A stretch of 64,000 bases of DNA from Bacteroidota bacterium (GCA_024278975.1 JAJRSD010000040.1:1-64000), one strand, 5' to 3'. Shown: positions 17,060-27,882, numbered from the stretch's first letter. Notes: a model not told the origin generated them from the sequence alone. A program made the numbers and translations.

Positions 17060-17365
17060 ATGAGTCAAAAGATCAGGATTAAGCTAAAATCGTACGATCA
17101 CAACCTAGTTGACAAGTCGGCTGAGAAAATCGTAAAAACCGTTAAAACTACAGGTGCTGTTGTAAGTGGTCCTATACCGCTACCCACACACCGAAGAGTT
17201 TTTACCGTATTACGATCGACCTTCGTAAATAAAAAATCGAGGGAGCAATTTCAGTTGTCTTCATACAAACGTTTGATTGACATTTATGGCTCATCCGCAA
17301 AAACAATCGATGCACTAATGAAACTGGAATTACCCAGCGGCGTCGAAGTAGAAATTAAAGTTTGA
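17060..17365 (+). CDS. rpsJ: 30S ribosomal protein S10
   Basis: 101 residues, full length. [34 protein letters not shown] and the final [13 protein letters not shown] are S10 signatures. In the 30S head it sits near the decoding neighbourhood, and in other bacteria it also pairs with NusB in antitermination. It starts only 21 nt after fusA, so str and S10 operons are joined here rather than separated. Confidence 0.98.
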   Translation: MSQKIRIKLKSYDHNLVDKSAEKIVKTVKTTGAVVSGPIPLPTHRRVFTVLRSTFVNKKSREQFQLSSYKRLIDIYGSSAKTIDALMKLELPSGVEVEIKV

Positions 17366-17383
17366 TAATTTAAAGTAGTCAAA

Positions 17384-18013
17384 ATGGCTGGTATTATTGG
17401 AAAAAAAATCGGAATGACATCCGTATTCAGTGTTGAGGGGAAAAACATCCCATGCACTGTGATCGAAGCCGGTCCTTGTGTTGTAACACAAGTTAAGACC
17501 GAAGAAACCGACGGCTACAACGCGCTTCAGCTTGCGTATGGTGACAAGAAAGAAAAAAGAACCACGAAAGCAGAGTTTGGGCATTTTAAAAAGGCCGGGG
17601 TAACACCCAAGCGTAAAGTTGTAGAGTTTAGAAACACCTATCAAGACACCTTTGAATTGGGACAAGAAATTGATGTTACCGTATTTCATGAAAATGATTT
17701 CGTTGACGTTGTTGGAGTTTCAAAAGGAAAAGGGTTTCAGGGTGTAGTAAAAAGACACAATTTTAAAGGTGTTAACGATGCAACGCACGGACAGCACAAC
17801 AGGTTAAGAGCACCGGGTTCCATTGGAGCTTCGTCTTGGCCATCGCGTGTTTTCAAAGGAATGCGTATGGCAGGTAGAGATGGTGGCAAAACTGTAACCA
17901 TCGAAAACCTTCAGGTAATAAAAATTATTCCTGAAAAGAATTTAATAGTGGTAAAAGGTTCAATACCTGGAGCCAAAGGTTCATACATTATAATGAGGAA
18001 ACAATGGAGTTAA
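17384..18013 (+). CDS. rplC: 50S ribosomal protein L3
   Basis: 209 residues. [13 protein letters not shown] begins the protein and [16 protein letters not shown] with [20 protein letters not shown] forms the long loop reaching the peptidyl-transferase centre. An early 50S assembly protein. Its last codons overlap the start of rplD by 10 nt, which suggests translational coupling. Confidence 0.98.
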   Translation: MAGIIGKKIGMTSVFSVEGKNIPCTVIEAGPCVVTQVKTEETDGYNALQLAYGDKKEKRTTKAEFGHFKKAGVTPKRKVVEFRNTYQDTFELGQEIDVTVFHENDFVDVVGVSKGKGFQGVVKRHNFKGVNDATHGQHNRLRAPGSIGASSWPSRVFKGMRMAGRDGGKTVTIENLQVIKIIPEKNLIVVKGSIPGAKGSYIIMRKQWS

Positions 18014-18633
18014 GTGTTCTAAATATTGAAGGAAAAGAAACCGGAAGGAAAGTCACTTTAAACGACCAGATTTTTGGAATTGAGCCTAGCGACCATGCGA
18101 TTTACTTAGATGTAAAACAATACATGGCAAATCAACGCCAGGGAACTCATAAATCGAAAGAACGTGGAGATATTACGGGAAGTACTCGTAAAATCAAAAA
18201 ACAAAAAGGTACAGGAACAGCGAGAGCAGGTAGCATTAAGTCTCCTATTTTTCGTGGTGGCGGTAGAGTTTTTGGACCACGTCCGCGCAACTATGGTTTT
18301 AAACTGAATAAGAAAGTAAAACAGTTGGCCAGAAAATCTGCTTTAACTTATAAAGCAAGCGAACAAAGTATTTTAGTTCTTGAAGATTTCAATTTTGAAT
18401 CTCCAAAAACGAAGGAAATGGTGGCAATAAAAAGTAATCTGCAAATAGCAGATAAAAAGTCACTTTTCGTATTACCAGTCGAAAATAATAATATATATTT
18501 GTCCTCCAGAAATTTACAGGACGTTTCGGTTGTAATAGCTTCAGAATTAAGTACTTACCAGATTCTAAATGCAAAAACCATTGTAATCCTGGAAGGTTCG
18601 GTAGAGAAAATTGAAGAAGCGTTAAAATTTTAA
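18004..18633 (+). CDS. rplD: 50S ribosomal protein L4
   Basis: 209 residues. The loop lining the exit tunnel is recognisable as [17 protein letters not shown] and [15 protein letters not shown]. In E. coli L4 also represses the S10 operon through the leader; no equivalent leader exists here because rpsJ follows fusA directly. Overlaps rplC by 10 nt. Confidence 0.97.
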   Translation: MELSVLNIEGKETGRKVTLNDQIFGIEPSDHAIYLDVKQYMANQRQGTHKSKERGDITGSTRKIKKQKGTGTARAGSIKSPIFRGGGRVFGPRPRNYGFKLNKKVKQLARKSALTYKASEQSILVLEDFNFESPKTKEMVAIKSNLQIADKKSLFVLPVENNNIYLSSRNLQDVSVVIASELSTYQILNAKTIVILEGSVEKIEEALKF

Positions 18634-18645
18634 GGCGATAAAGAA

Positions 18646-18936
18646 ATGGATATTTTAGTAAAACCATTAGTAACCGAAAAAATGACCACCCAATCAGAAC
18701 GGTTTAACCGTTACGGATTCGTGGTAGATCGCAGAGCAACCAAACCACAAATAAAAAAGGCTGTCGAAAGTCTTTATGATGTAACGGTTGAACGCGTGAA
18801 CACCATGGTTTATGGTGGAAAAATAAAATCAAGATTTACCAAAGGTGGTGTAATCACCGGCAAAACTGCTACATACAAAAAAGCATTTGTTACATTGGTA
18901 GATGGCGATAGCATAGACTTTTATAGTAATATTTAA
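18646..18936 (+). CDS. rplW: 50S ribosomal protein L23
   Basis: 96 residues. Opens ILVKPLVTEKMTTQSE and contains YGFVVDRRATKPQIKKAVESLYDV, the usual L23 core. L23 forms part of the tunnel-exit platform where signal recognition particle and trigger factor dock. 12 nt after rplD, 6 nt before rplB. Confidence 0.97.
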   Translation: MDILVKPLVTEKMTTQSERFNRYGFVVDRRATKPQIKKAVESLYDVTVERVNTMVYGGKIKSRFTKGGVITGKTATYKKAFVTLVDGDSIDFYSNI

Positions 18937-18942
18937 TATAAA

Positions 18943-19767
18943 ATGGCAGTAAGAAAATTAAAACCAGTAACACCGGGTCAAAGGCACAAAATAATTGGCG
19001 CTTTTGATACCATTACTGCATCTACGCCTGAGAAATCATTGTTGGAGCCCCTGCGGAAATCTGGTGGTCGAAATAACCAGGGCCGCATGACAATGAGGTA
19101 TAGAGGTGGGGGACACAAACGCAAATACCGTATTATCGACTTTAAACGCGATAAAGACGGAGTTGCAGCTGTTGTCGATTCCATACAGTACGATCCAAAC
19201 CGTACTGCTCGCATCGCCCTTCTGAAATATGAAGATGGTGAAAAAAGATACATCGTTGCGCCTAACGGGTTGCAAGTTGGCCAAACGGTGAAAAGCGGGA
19301 CAGGAGCAGATCCTGAAGTGGGAAATTCTCTACCTCTATCTGAAATACCTCTTGGTACTTTGGTACACAACATTGAACTCCACCCTGGGCAGGGTGGTGT
19401 GATGGCTCGTAGTGCAGGCGCTTATGCGCAACTGACCTCTCGTGAAGGTAAATTCGCAATTTTGAAATTACCTTCAGGCGAATCTCGTATGGTACTCGTA
19501 TCCTGTAAGGCTACAATAGGTACTGTTGGAAATACAGAACACAACCTCGAAAAATCGGGTAAAGCCGGTCGCTCAAGGTGGTTAGGAAGAAGACCACGAG
19601 TTCGTGGTGTTGTAATGAATCCTGTCGATCACCCAATGGGTGGTGGTGAAGGTAAATCTTCTGGAGGACATCCACGCTCACGCACAGGTGTTCTTGCGAA
19701 AGGGTTTAAAACCCGTTCTAAGAAGAAAGCTTCCAATAAATATATTGTAGAACGTAGGAAAAAATAA
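18943..19767 (+). CDS. rplB: 50S ribosomal protein L2
   Basis: 274 residues, normal length. [20 protein letters not shown] is the RNA-binding signature, and [17 protein letters not shown] carries the conserved His needed for peptidyl-transferase function in other bacteria. L2 supports subunit association and the catalytic centre. Tightly spaced between rplW and rpsS. Confidence 0.98.
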   Translation: MAVRKLKPVTPGQRHKIIGAFDTITASTPEKSLLEPLRKSGGRNNQGRMTMRYRGGGHKRKYRIIDFKRDKDGVAAVVDSIQYDPNRTARIALLKYEDGEKRYIVAPNGLQVGQTVKSGTGADPEVGNSLPLSEIPLGTLVHNIELHPGQGGVMARSAGAYAQLTSREGKFAILKLPSGESRMVLVSCKATIGTVGNTEHNLEKSGKAGRSRWLGRRPRVRGVVMNPVDHPMGGGEGKSSGGHPRSRTGVLAKGFKTRSKKKASNKYIVERRKK

Positions 19768-19780
19768 ATAAGGAATAATT

Positions 19781-20050
19781 ATGAGTCGTTCATTAAAAAA
19801 GGGTCCTTATATCGATTTTAAAGTTGAGAAAAAAGTATTGGCTATGAATGAAGCCAATAAAAAATCGGTATTTAAAACATGGGCCAGAGCATCAGTAATT
19901 TCTCCCGATTTTGTAGGCCATACTATTGCAGTACACAACGGAAACAAATTCATCCCGGTTTATATTACCGAGAATATGGTAGGACACCGTTTAGGTGAAT
20001 TTGCGCCAACTCGTACATACAGAGGGCATGCTGGTAACAAAAAGAGGTAA
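19781..20050 (+). CDS. rpsS: 30S ribosomal protein S19
   Basis: 89 residues. [12 protein letters not shown] and the [26 protein letters not shown] region identify S19, which pairs with S13 in the 30S head. Preceded by AGGAATAATT, a weak ribosome-binding site. Followed by rplV after 32 nt. Confidence 0.98.
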   Translation: MSRSLKKGPYIDFKVEKKVLAMNEANKKSVFKTWARASVISPDFVGHTIAVHNGNKFIPVYITENMVGHRLGEFAPTRTYRGHAGNKKR

Positions 20051-20082
20051 GGCATAACTATTAATTTTAAAAAGAAAAGAAA

Positions 20083-20505
20083 ATGGGTGCCAGAAAAAGA
20101 GTAGCAGCTGAGAAAAGAAAAGAAGAAAAAAAACAACAATATTTTGCTGTTTTAAAAAACTGCCCTACATCTCCAAGGAAAATGAGGCTTGTAGCCGATA
20201 TGATTCGTGGAGTTGAGGTAAACAAAGCGCTTGACCTTTTGAAGTTCTCTTCAAAAGAAGCATCGCTTAGGGTAGAGAAACTTCTTCTTTCGGCCATTGC
20301 CAATTGGCAGGCTAAAAACGAAGGAATTCGTTTAGAAGAAAGTGAACTTTACGTACAAAAAATCATGGTAGATTCAGGAAGAATTTTGAAAAGGTTGCGT
20401 CCGGCCCCACAAGGTCGTGCACACCGAATCAAAAAACGCTCGAACCACGTGACTTTATTCGTAGATAGAAAAGAAAGTGTTGTTGAAGAAAATCTTAATT
20501 CGTAA
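20083..20505 (+). CDS. rplV: 50S ribosomal protein L22
   Basis: 140 residues, longer than the 110 of E. coli because of a charged N-terminal extension ([16 protein letters not shown]) and an acidic C-terminal tail ([14 protein letters not shown]). The core [18 protein letters not shown] and the tunnel hairpin [19 protein letters not shown] are intact. L22 lines the exit tunnel and is a site of macrolide resistance. Confidence 0.97.
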   Translation: MGARKRVAAEKRKEEKKQQYFAVLKNCPTSPRKMRLVADMIRGVEVNKALDLLKFSSKEASLRVEKLLLSAIANWQAKNEGIRLEESELYVQKIMVDSGRILKRLRPAPQGRAHRIKKRSNHVTLFVDRKESVVEENLNS

Positions 20506-20508
20506 TTC

Positions 20509-21219
20509 ATGGGACAAAAAGTAAATCCGATATCAAATCGTTTGGGGTTCATTAAAGGATGGGACTCAAACTGGTTCGGTGGTGACGATTACGGCGACAA
20601 GTTGGTTGAAGACCACAAAATCAGGGAATACCTGAACGCTCGTTTAGCGAAAGCCAGTATATCAAGAATCGTTATAGAACGAACCTTGAAACTGATTACC
20701 ATCACAGTACATACTTCGCGCCCCGGTATTATAATTGGGAAAGGCGGTCAGGAAGTTGACAAGCTAAAAGAAGAATTAAAGAAAATTACGAACAAAGAGG
20801 TTCAAATCAACATTTTCGAGATTAAACGTCCTGAACTCGATGCCAAAATTGTTGCAAATAACATTGCACGGCAAATCGAGGGTAAGATTGCTTACCGCAG
20901 GGCAACTAAAATGGCTATTGCTTCAACCATGAGAATGGGAGCTGAAGGAATCAAAGTATTGGTTTCCGGAAGGCTTAACGGAGCAGAAATGGCTCGTTCT
21001 GAAATGTATAAGGATGGCCGTACTCCGCTACATACTTTGCGTGCAGATATTGACTACGCATTGGCTGAAGCATTAACAAAAACCGGACTGATAGGTGTAA
21101 AAGTTTGGATTTGTAAAGGTATGGTTTATGGTAATCGCGACTTATCGCCAAATTTGGGTCAAAAACCCGGACGCGGAGGAAAAGGTGGTGGCGGCAACCG
21201 TAACAGACGTAGAAAATAG
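20509..21219 (+). CDS. rpsC: 30S ribosomal protein S3
   Basis: 236 residues. [20 protein letters not shown] at the start, a KH domain with [14 protein letters not shown], and the C-terminal [19 protein letters not shown]3 lines the mRNA entry channel and contributes helicase function. Starts 3 nt after the rplV stop. Confidence 0.98.
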   Translation: MGQKVNPISNRLGFIKGWDSNWFGGDDYGDKLVEDHKIREYLNARLAKASISRIVIERTLKLITITVHTSRPGIIIGKGGQEVDKLKEELKKITNKEVQINIFEIKRPELDAKIVANNIARQIEGKIAYRRATKMAIASTMRMGAEGIKVLVSGRLNGAEMARSEMYKDGRTPLHTLRADIDYALAEALTKTGLIGVKVWICKGMVYGNRDLSPNLGQKPGRGGKGGGGNRNRRRK

Positions 21220-21248
21220 TGGTTTAACACTTAGAATATAAATTAAGG

Positions 21249-21671
21249 ATGTTACAGCCGAAAAAAGTAAAATTTAGAAGAGTACAAAAGGGTCGAATGA
21301 AAGGCAACGCAAATCGCGGAAACCAATTAGCATTCGGTTCATTTGGAATTAAGTCGTTGGAAGAAGCGTGGCTTACGGGCCGCCAGATTGAAGCTGCAAG
21401 GGTTGCGGTAACTCGTCACATGCAACGACAAGGTCAGATATGGATTAGGGTTTTCCCTGATAAACCTATTACCAAAAAACCAGCCGAAGTTAGGATGGGA
21501 AAAGGTAAAGGTGCTCCTGAAGCATTTGTTGCTCCGATTTCTCCTGGGCGTATTATTATTGAAGCAGACGGTGTGCCATTTGCAACGGCCAAAGAAGCTT
21601 TAAGATTAGCCGCACAGAAGTTACCGGTTAAAACAAAGTTTATGATTAGACGTGATTATGTTGAAGAATAA
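21249..21671 (+). CDS. rplP: 50S ribosomal protein L16
   Basis: 140 residues. [19 protein letters not shown] start, then [22 protein letters not shown] and [10 protein letters not shown] with [23 protein letters not shown]16 organises the A-site region of the 50S subunit. The Arg of [11 protein letters not shown], target of L16 hydroxylase in some bacteria, is near residue 75. Confidence 0.98.
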   Translation: MLQPKKVKFRRVQKGRMKGNANRGNQLAFGSFGIKSLEEAWLTGRQIEAARVAVTRHMQRQGQIWIRVFPDKPITKKPAEVRMGKGKGAPEAFVAPISPGRIIIEADGVPFATAKEALRLAAQKLPVKTKFMIRRDYVEE

Positions 21672-21683
21672 AAAAGGTGAATA

Positions 21684-21887
21684 ATGAAAACTTCTGAAAT
21701 CAAAGAACTGACGAGCAAAGAAATCGTCGAAAGGTTACAGGTTGAAAAGGAAAACCTTGTTCGCCTAAAGTTAAATCATGCAGTTTCTCCGCTTGAAAAT
21801 CCTATGATAATTAAGGAAAGCAAGCAAAGTATTGCAAGGTTAAAAACTATTCTTCACGAAAGAGAATTAAACGAAAATCAGAATTAA
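21684..21887 (+). CDS. rpmC: 50S ribosomal protein L29
   Basis: 67 residues, a two-helix coiled protein next to L23 at the tunnel exit. MKTSEIKELTSKEIVERL and the basic second helix KESKQSIARLKTILHERE match the family. 12 nt after rplP and 9 nt before rpsQ. Confidence 0.95.
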   Translation: MKTSEIKELTSKEIVERLQVEKENLVRLKLNHAVSPLENPMIIKESKQSIARLKTILHERELNENQN

Positions 21888-21896
21888 TTTTCAACG

Positions 21897-22163
21897 ATGG
21901 AAGAAAAAAAAGTAAGAAATCTCAGGAAAGAGAGAATCGGAGTAGTTGTTAGCGATAAAATGGACAAATCTATTGTGGTTGCTGTTAAACGTAAAGTTAA
22001 GCATCCTATATATGGTAAGTTCGTTAACAAAACAACTAAATTCCATGCTCATGACGAAGACAATACCTGCAACGCAGGCGATACTGTAAAGATAATGGAA
22101 ACACGTCCACTCAGTAAAACCAAGTGTTGGAGATTAGTTGAAATAATGGAAAGAGCTAAGTAA
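21897..22163 (+). CDS. rpsQ: 30S ribosomal protein S17
   Basis: 88 residues. [27 protein letters not shown] is split over the OB-fold strands, and [22 protein letters not shown] is the family signature. A primary 16S rRNA-binding protein of the 30S body. Ends 2 nt before rplN. Confidence 0.97.
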   Translation: MEEKKVRNLRKERIGVVVSDKMDKSIVVAVKRKVKHPIYGKFVNKTTKFHAHDEDNTCNAGDTVKIMETRPLSKTKCWRLVEIMERAK

Positions 22164-22165
22164 TC

Positions 22166-22531
22166 ATGATACAACAAGAATCAAGATGTGCAGTGGCTGA
22201 CAACAGCGGAGCAAAAGAAGTTCTCTGTATTCGTGTTCTGGGAGGAACAAGAAAACGGTACGCTTCTTTAGGCGATACTATTGTAGTTACTGTTAAAAGT
22301 GCAATGCCTGGCAGCGAAGTTAACAAAGGAACAGTATCTCGCGCAATTGTAGTTCGTACGAAAAAAGAAAATCGTCGTGCAGACGGTTCTTATATTCGTT
22401 TCGACGACAACGCAGTAGTTCTTTTAAATACCGCTGGAGAAATGCGTGGAACACGTATTTTCGGGCCAGTAGCACGTGAATTGCGAGAGAATAATATGAA
22501 AATAATATCACTCGCACCTGAAGTGCTTTAA
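22166..22531 (+). CDS. rplN: 50S ribosomal protein L14
   Basis: 121 residues. Begins [20 protein letters not shown] and contains [20 protein letters not shown] then [13 protein letters not shown]14 sits at the subunit interface and binds the silencing factor RsfS in other bacteria. Typical first gene of the spc part of the cluster, here without a visible separate promoter. Confidence 0.98.
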   Translation: MIQQESRCAVADNSGAKEVLCIRVLGGTRKRYASLGDTIVVTVKSAMPGSEVNKGTVSRAIVVRTKKENRRADGSYIRFDDNAVVLLNTAGEMRGTRIFGPVARELRENNMKIISLAPEVL

Positions 22532-22548
22532 TTAGTAAAAAGCTCAAT

Positions 22549-22872
22549 ATGCAGAAAAAGTTACACATAAAGAAAGGTGACACTGTGATTGTGAATACCG
22601 GAAACGACAAAGGACAAAAAGGTCGCGTGTTGGAAGTATTCATAAAAAACAGCAGAGCAATTGTAGAAGGTGTTAATTTGATGAAAAAACATACCAAACC
22701 TAACGCGGAATCGCCACAGGGAGGTATCATCGAAAAAGAAGCACCTGTACACATCTCAAACCTAATGTTAGTAGATCCTAAATCGGGTGAAGCTACACGT
22801 ATTGGTAGGAGATTGGATGACAATGGTAAATTAGTTCGTTTTTCTAAAAAATCTGGAGAGGAGATAAAGTAA
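22549..22872 (+). CDS. rplX: 50S ribosomal protein L24
   Basis: 107 residues. [20 protein letters not shown] is the KOW motif, followed by [20 protein letters not shown]24 starts 50S assembly by binding the 5' domain of 23S rRNA. Its TAA overlaps the ATG of rplE by one base (TAATG), so translation is probably coupled. Confidence 0.97.
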   Translation: MQKKLHIKKGDTVIVNTGNDKGQKGRVLEVFIKNSRAIVEGVNLMKKHTKPNAESPQGGIIEKEAPVHISNLMLVDPKSGEATRIGRRLDDNGKLVRFSKKSGEEIK

Positions 22873-23429
22873 TGGCTTACATACCAACTCTTAAAAAGAA
22901 ATATCAAGAAGAAATAATCCCTTCGTTAAAAAAGGAATTCGATTATACTTCAGTGATGCAGGTTCCAAAATTAGAAAAAATTGTTCTTAACCAAGGTGTT
23001 GGAGCAGCAATAGCCGATAAAAAGCTAATTGATATTGCCCAAACCGAAATGACAATGATTGCAGGTCAGAAAGCCGTGCAAACCCTGTCGAAAAAGGACA
23101 TATCTAATTTTAAACTAAGAAAGAAAATGCCAATTGGCGTGCGTGTTACATTACGTCGCGACCAAATGTATGAATTCTTAGATCGTTTAATTGCTGTGGC
23201 ATTGCCACGTATGCGCGATTTTCGCGGAATAGAAAGCAAAATGGACGGTCGAGGTAATTATACGCTAGGTATTCCAGAACAAATTGTTTTTCCTGAAATT
23301 GTCCTCGATAAAGTGAGTAAAATTAACGGGATGAACATTACCTTTGTTACTTCAGCAAATACCGACGAAGAAGGTTTTGCTTTGTTGAAAGAAATAGGTT
23401 TGCCATTTAAAAACGTTAAAAAGAACTAA
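22872..23429 (+). CDS. rplE: 50S ribosomal protein L5
   Basis: 185 residues. [37 protein letters not shown] and [15 protein letters not shown] define L5, which binds 5S rRNA and contacts S13 and the P-site tRNA. Starts on the stop codon of rplX and ends 2 nt before rpsN. Confidence 0.98.
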   Translation: MAYIPTLKKKYQEEIIPSLKKEFDYTSVMQVPKLEKIVLNQGVGAAIADKKLIDIAQTEMTMIAGQKAVQTLSKKDISNFKLRKKMPIGVRVTLRRDQMYEFLDRLIAVALPRMRDFRGIESKMDGRGNYTLGIPEQIVFPEIVLDKVSKINGMNITFVTSANTDEEGFALLKEIGLPFKNVKKN

Positions 23430-23431
23430 GT

Positions 23432-23701
23432 ATGGCTAAAGAATCAATGAAAGCACGCGAAGTAAAACGTGCCAGATTAGTTGAGAAATACGCCGAAAAA
23501 CGTGCCAAGCTGAAAGAAGAAGGCGATTGGGTAGGTTTGCAAAAACTACCTAAAAACTCGTCGAAAGTTCGTTTACATAACAGATGTAAACTTACTGGTC
23601 GTCCAAAAGGGTATATGCGCCAATTCGGAGTCAGCAGGATTAATTTCAGGGAAATGGCGTCAGCCGGTTTAATTCCCGGAGTTAAAAAGGCAAGTTGGTA
23701 A
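23432..23701 (+). CDS. rpsN: 30S ribosomal protein S14 (zinc-free type)
   Basis: 89 residues. The motif [20 protein letters not shown] is that of S14, but only one cysteine remains, so this is the long zinc-independent form rather than the short CxxC zinc-ribbon form. S14 is a late-binding protein of the 30S head. Confidence 0.97.
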   Translation: MAKESMKAREVKRARLVEKYAEKRAKLKEEGDWVGLQKLPKNSSKVRLHNRCKLTGRPKGYMRQFGVSRINFREMASAGLIPGVKKASW

Positions 23702-23722
23702 TCGTTAAAAGAACTTGAAAAA

Positions 23723-24130
23723 ATGAGTAAAATAACAGATCCAATAGCAGATTTTCTTACAAGGATAAGAAATGGTATTCAGGCAAAACATCGCGTGGTT
23801 GACATTCCTGCTTCGAATTTGAAAAAAGAGATGACAATACTCCTAAAAGAGAAAGGTTATATCTTAAACTACAAATTTGAGGACGGAGTAGGATACCAGG
23901 GGAATATTAAAATTGCATTGAAATACAATCCTGAAACGAAAATATCTGCAATAAAAAAGTTAGAACGTATTAGTAAACCAGGTTTACGTCAATATTGTGA
24001 TTCAACCAATATTCCACGTGTACTAAACGGTTTGGGCATAGCAATTATCTCAACATCGAAAGGTGTTATTACCGACAAAGAAGCTAAACAGCTTGGCGTT
24101 GGGGGAGAGGTTTTATGTCACGTCTATTAA
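23723..24130 (+). CDS. rpsH: 30S ribosomal protein S8
   Basis: 135 residues. [19 protein letters not shown] at the N-terminus and the C-terminal [20 protein letters not shown] are S8 signatures. S8 binds the central domain of 16S rRNA; in E. coli it represses the spc operon at the rplE start, for which no evidence is visible here. Confidence 0.98.
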   Translation: MSKITDPIADFLTRIRNGIQAKHRVVDIPASNLKKEMTILLKEKGYILNYKFEDGVGYQGNIKIALKYNPETKISAIKKLERISKPGLRQYCDSTNIPRVLNGLGIAIISTSKGVITDKEAKQLGVGGEVLCHVY

Positions 24131-24145
24131 TAAGGAGGAATAGTC

Positions 24146-24703
24146 ATGTCACGAATAGGTAAATTACCCATTACAATTCCGGCAGGAGTAACAGTTAATG
24201 TTAGCGACGAAAATGTTGTTACCGTTAAAGGTGCACTTGGCGAATTGACGCAAAAAGTTGATGCTAAAATTGAAGTGTCAACAGAAGACGGCGTAATCAA
24301 TGTAAAAAGAGAAGACGATTCGAAACGTCAGAAATCGATGCACGGATTGTATCGCTCTTTAGTTAACAACATGGTTGTTGGCGTATCAAAAGGTTACGAG
24401 ATTAAGTTGGAATTAGTTGGTGTTGGTTACCGTGCAGAATTACTGCCCGGCAACGTGCTCGACCTAGTATTAGGTTTTGCTCACCATACATATTTGCAAC
24501 TTCCTTCCGAAGTAAAAGTTGAAGCAGTATCTGATAAACGCAAAAACCCAATTATCACATTAAATTGTATTGATAAACAATTGGTGGGACAGGTTGCTGC
24601 AAAAATCAGATCATTCCGTAAACCTGAACCTTACAAAGGAAAAGGTATTAAGTTTGTTGGCGAGGTATTAAGGCGCAAAGCTGGTAAAGCCGCTGCAAAA
24701 TAA
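24146..24703 (+). CDS. rplF: 50S ribosomal protein L6
   Basis: 185 residues with two similar alpha/beta domains. MSRIGKLPITIPAGV starts it and the family signature PEPYKGKGIKFVGEVLRRKAG is near the end. L6 lies near the factor-binding region. Unusually for this genome the ATG is preceded by a strong Shine-Dalgarno sequence, AAGGAGG at 24132-24138. Confidence 0.98.
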   Translation: MSRIGKLPITIPAGVTVNVSDENVVTVKGALGELTQKVDAKIEVSTEDGVINVKREDDSKRQKSMHGLYRSLVNNMVVGVSKGYEIKLELVGVGYRAELLPGNVLDLVLGFAHHTYLQLPSEVKVEAVSDKRKNPIITLNCIDKQLVGQVAAKIRSFRKPEPYKGKGIKFVGEVLRRKAGKAAAK

Positions 24704-24721
24704 TTTATAAGATTAATTATT

Positions 24722-25078
24722 ATGGCAATAACAAAATTAGAAAGGCGTACTAAAATTAAAAGTAGAATACGCGTAGTTGTTTCCGGCACAGCAAACCGCC
24801 CAAGATTGAGCGTTTTTAGAAGTAATAAAGAAATTTATGCTCAACTTATCGACGATGTGCAAGGAACAACGATAACTGCTGCCGGCTCTACCGACAAAAC
24901 AATTGCCGGTAAAGACGGAAATAAATCTGAGAAAGCTGCAATGGTTGGTAGTTTAGTAGCCGAAAAAGCAAAGGCTGCCGGAATTACCGAAGTTGTATTC
25001 GATAGAGGTGGTAATTTATACCACGGCAGAATTAAACAATTAGCTGATGCCGCCCGCAAAGGTGGCCTTAAATTCTAA
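24722..25078 (+). CDS. rplR: 50S ribosomal protein L18
   Basis: 118 residues. [20 protein letters not shown] and [18 protein letters not shown] match L18, and [20 protein letters not shown] is the C-terminal signature. It binds 5S rRNA with L5. Ends 6 nt before rpsE. Confidence 0.98.
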   Translation: MAITKLERRTKIKSRIRVVVSGTANRPRLSVFRSNKEIYAQLIDDVQGTTITAAGSTDKTIAGKDGNKSEKAAMVGSLVAEKAKAAGITEVVFDRGGNLYHGRIKQLADAARKGGLKF

Positions 25079-25084
25079 TACATT

Positions 25085-25600
25085 ATGGCGAAATTAAGTA
25101 ATAAAGTAAAAACAAGCGACCTGGATTTAAAAGACAGGTTGGTAGCCATTAACCGTGTTACAAAAGTTACTAAAGGTGGACGTACATTCAGTTTCTCTGC
25201 CATTGTAATTGTTGGTAACGAAGACGGTATTGTAGGATGGGGCCTTGGCAAAGCTAGCGAAGTAACAACCGCTATTTCGAAAGGTGTTGACGCAGCTAAA
25301 AAGAATCTTGTGAAAATTCCGGTTATCAACGGAACCATCCCTCACGAACAAACTGCAAAGTTTGGCGGTGCAAATGTATTGTTAAAACCAGCTTCATCGG
25401 GTACCGGTGTTAAAGCAGGTGGTGCGATGCGTGCTGTACTCGAGAGTGTTGGAATCCACGATATTTTGGCTAAATCAAAAGGTTCATCAAATCCTCATAA
25501 TCTTGTTAAAGCAACAATGGCTGCTTTGCTCGAATTGAGAGATGCATACACAGTTGCCGAACATAGAGGTGTTTCATTACAAAAAGTTTTTAAAGGATAA
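25085..25600 (+). CDS. rpsE: 30S ribosomal protein S5
   Basis: 171 residues. [21 protein letters not shown] is split between the conserved N-terminal strand and loop, and [36 protein letters not shown] follow. S5 shapes the mRNA entry site and influences accuracy together with S4 and S12. Confidence 0.98.
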   Translation: MAKLSNKVKTSDLDLKDRLVAINRVTKVTKGGRTFSFSAIVIVGNEDGIVGWGLGKASEVTTAISKGVDAAKKNLVKIPVINGTIPHEQTAKFGGANVLLKPASSGTGVKAGGAMRAVLESVGIHDILAKSKGSSNPHNLVKATMAALLELRDAYTVAEHRGVSLQKVFKG

Positions 25601-25607
25601 CACAGTT

Positions 25608-25790
25608 ATGGCGAAACTAAAAATTACACAAGTAAAAAGTAGCATTGGTTCAACTAAACGTCAGAAGTTAACACTGGCGGCGTTAGGTTTAAAAAAACTA
25701 AACCGACCAATTGTACACGAAGCTACTCCTCAGATTGTTGGCATGGTTAACAAAATGAGGCATTTAATTAGTGTTGAAGAAGTTAAATAA
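25608..25790 (+). CDS. rpmD: 50S ribosomal protein L30
   Basis: 60 residues from the ATG at 25608 (MAKLKITQVKSSIG). The open frame reaches back into rpsE, but those codons are not conserved. QKLTLAALGLKKLNRPIVHE is the typical L30 segment. L30 is a small, late-assembling 50S protein missing from some bacteria. Seven nt after rpsE. Confidence 0.96.
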   Translation: MAKLKITQVKSSIGSTKRQKLTLAALGLKKLNRPIVHEATPQIVGMVNKMRHLISVEEVK

Positions 25791-25801
25791 TATTTAATAA
25801 T

Positions 25802-26248
25802 ATGAATTTAAGTAACTTACAACCTGCTCCAGGTTCGACAAAAACTACTAAACGAATAGGAAGAGGCCAAGGCACAGGTCGTGGCGGCACTTCTACTCGT
25901 GGACATAAAGGACAAAAGTCGAGATCAGGATATTCAAGGAAAATTGGATTCGAAGGTGGGCAGATGCCTTTACAGCGCGTTGTTCCTAAAATGGGATTTA
26001 AAAACATTAACAGAGTTGAGTACAAAGGTATCAACCTCGATATGTTGCAAATTATCGCTGAAAAGAATAATCTGACTGTCATCGACAAAGAGTCATTGAT
26101 TAATGCGGGAGTCGCTTCGAAAAACGATAGAATTAAAATTCTTGGTGGTGGTGCTTTAAGTTTAAAACTTGAAGTAAAAGCCAACGGATTTTCGAAAAGT
26201 GCGAAAGAAGCAATAGAAAAATTAGAAGGAACAACAGAAATACTTTAA
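25802..26248 (+). CDS. rplO: 50S ribosomal protein L15
   Basis: 148 residues. MNLSNLQPAPGSTKTTKRIG and the Gly/Arg-rich RGQGTGRGGTSTRGHKGQKSR is the rRNA-threading extension, followed by GGQMPLQRVVPKMGF. The C-terminal globular part ends in EAIEKLEGTTEIL. Directly precedes secY, as in most bacteria. Confidence 0.97.
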   Translation: MNLSNLQPAPGSTKTTKRIGRGQGTGRGGTSTRGHKGQKSRSGYSRKIGFEGGQMPLQRVVPKMGFKNINRVEYKGINLDMLQIIAEKNNLTVIDKESLINAGVASKNDRIKILGGGALSLKLEVKANGFSKSAKEAIEKLEGTTEIL

Positions 26249-26253
26249 GCCAA

Positions 26254-27588
26254 ATGAAACGATTCATTGAGACCCTAAAGAATATATATAAAATTGAAGA
26301 CCTTAGACTTCGTATTGGAACAACTTTATTCCTCCTGTTAATATACAGGCTGGGATCATTTGTTTCACTTCCGGGAATCGATCCAGCTCAGTTACAAAAT
26401 CTGCAGTCACAAACTTCAGACGGACTACTTGGCTTGATTAATATGTTTTCGGGAGGTGCGTTTGCGCAGGCTTCTATATTTGCTTTAGGAATTATGCCAT
26501 ATATTTCTGCCTCAATTGTGATTCAATTAATGGGAATTGCTGTGCCCTACTTCCAGAGGTTGCAGAAAGAGGGTGAGTCAGGAAGAAGGAAAATTAATCA
26601 GATTACACGGTACTTAACCGTAATAATCTTAATTCCACAGGCATCGGCTTATTTAGCTAATCTACATGCTCAGTTACCCGAAACAGCATTTGCAATGACA
26701 GGCGTTTGGTTTTCCATTCCCTCTATTGTAATATTAACTGCTGGTTCGATGTTCGTCCTTTGGTTAGGAGAACGTATTACCGACAAAGGAATTGGTAATG
26801 GTATTTCGCTGATTATTATGATTGGTATTATTGCACGTCTCCCCTCATCGGTTGTACAGGAATTTGCTTCCCGTATCAACCAACAGGGTGGTGGACTTGT
26901 TATGTTCCTTGTAGAATTTGTTATCCTGTTTATTGTGTTTATGGCATCAATCGCGTTGGTTCAGGGAACCAGACGAATACCGGTGCAATATGCCAAGCGA
27001 ATAGTTGGTAACAAACAATACGGCGGTGTACGTCAGTACATTCCTCTTAAAGTTAATGCTGCAGGTGTTATGCCTATCATTTTTGCCCAGGCAATTATGA
27101 TGGTGCCTATTACCATTGTTGGCGTTGCTAACTCTGAAAATCTGCGTGGTGTTGCGGCAGCTTTATCTAACATCACAGGATTTTGGTACAATCTAACACA
27201 GTTTTTATTAGTGGTAGCCTTTACGTATTTTTATACGGCAATTACTATTAACCCAACACAAATGGCTGAAGACATGAAAAAGAACGGTGGCTTTATTCCG
27301 GGTGTAAAACCAGGAAAACGAACCGTTGAATTTCTTGATACTGTTATGTCGAGGATAACCCTACCGGGTTCTATATTCCTTGGATTTGTAACAATACTTC
27401 CGGCATTTGCTATGTTAATAGGAATTAATCAGTCGTTTGCACTATTTTATGGTGGAACGTCACTGCTAATTCTTGTAGGCGTTGTGTTAGATACATTACA
27501 ACAAATCGAAAGTCACCTTTTGATGCGTCATTATGATGGTTTGATGAAATCAGGCCGGATTAAAGGACGTCCGGGAGGAGGAATGTAA
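26254..27588 (+). CDS. secY: Sec translocon channel subunit SecY
   Basis: 444 residues with ten predicted transmembrane helices. LPGIDPAQLQ, MFSGGAFAQASIFALGIMPYISASI (shown in part), the cytosolic loop RRIPVQYAKR and the conserved GFIPGVKPGKRT mark SecY. It forms the protein-conducting pore with SecE and SecG. Starts 5 nt after rplO. The usual map (methionine aminopeptidase) and adk genes do not follow. Confidence 0.98.
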   Translation: MKRFIETLKNIYKIEDLRLRIGTTLFLLLIYRLGSFVSLPGIDPAQLQNLQSQTSDGLLGLINMFSGGAFAQASIFALGIMPYISASIVIQLMGIAVPYFQRLQKEGESGRRKINQITRYLTVIILIPQASAYLANLHAQLPETAFAMTGVWFSIPSIVILTAGSMFVLWLGERITDKGIGNGISLIIMIGIIARLPSSVVQEFASRINQQGGGLVMFLVEFVILFIVFMASIALVQGTRRIPVQYAKRIVGNKQYGGVRQYIPLKVNAAGVMPIIFAQAIMMVPITIVGVANSENLRGVAAALSNITGFWYNLTQFLLVVAFTYFYTAITINPTQMAEDMKKNGGFIPGVKPGKRTVEFLDTVMSRITLPGSIFLGFVTILPAFAMLIGINQSFALFYGGTSLLILVGVVLDTLQQIESHLLMRHYDGLMKSGRIKGRPGGGM

Positions 27589-27648
27589 ATTGGTAAACTA
27601 GAGATTATCTTTGTTTATTATTTATTAAAAATTGTAAATTAGATTTTT

Positions 27649-27870
27649 ATGGCAAAGCAGCCTTCCATAGAGCAAGATGGTACAATAATAGAAGCATTAT
27701 CGAATGCTATGTTTCGTGTTGAACTGGAAAACGGACACATTATTACAGGTCATATTTCCGGTAAAATGAGGATGCATTATATTAAAATATTGCCTGGCGA
27801 TAAGGTAAAAATCGAGATGTCTCCATACGATTTAACCAAAGGTAGAATTACATTTAGATATAAAAACTAA
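27649..27870 (+). CDS. infA: translation initiation factor IF-1
   Basis: 73 residues, an OB-fold protein: [39 protein letters not shown], and [17 protein letters not shown]-1 occupies the A site during initiation. A TATCTTTG box at 27606-27613 in the 60-nt gap after secY could mark an internal promoter, though the upstream element is poor. Confidence 0.98.
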   Translation: MAKQPSIEQDGTIIEALSNAMFRVELENGHIITGHISGKMRMHYIKILPGDKVKIEMSPYDLTKGRITFRYKN

Positions 27871-27882
27871 AATTAAATTGAA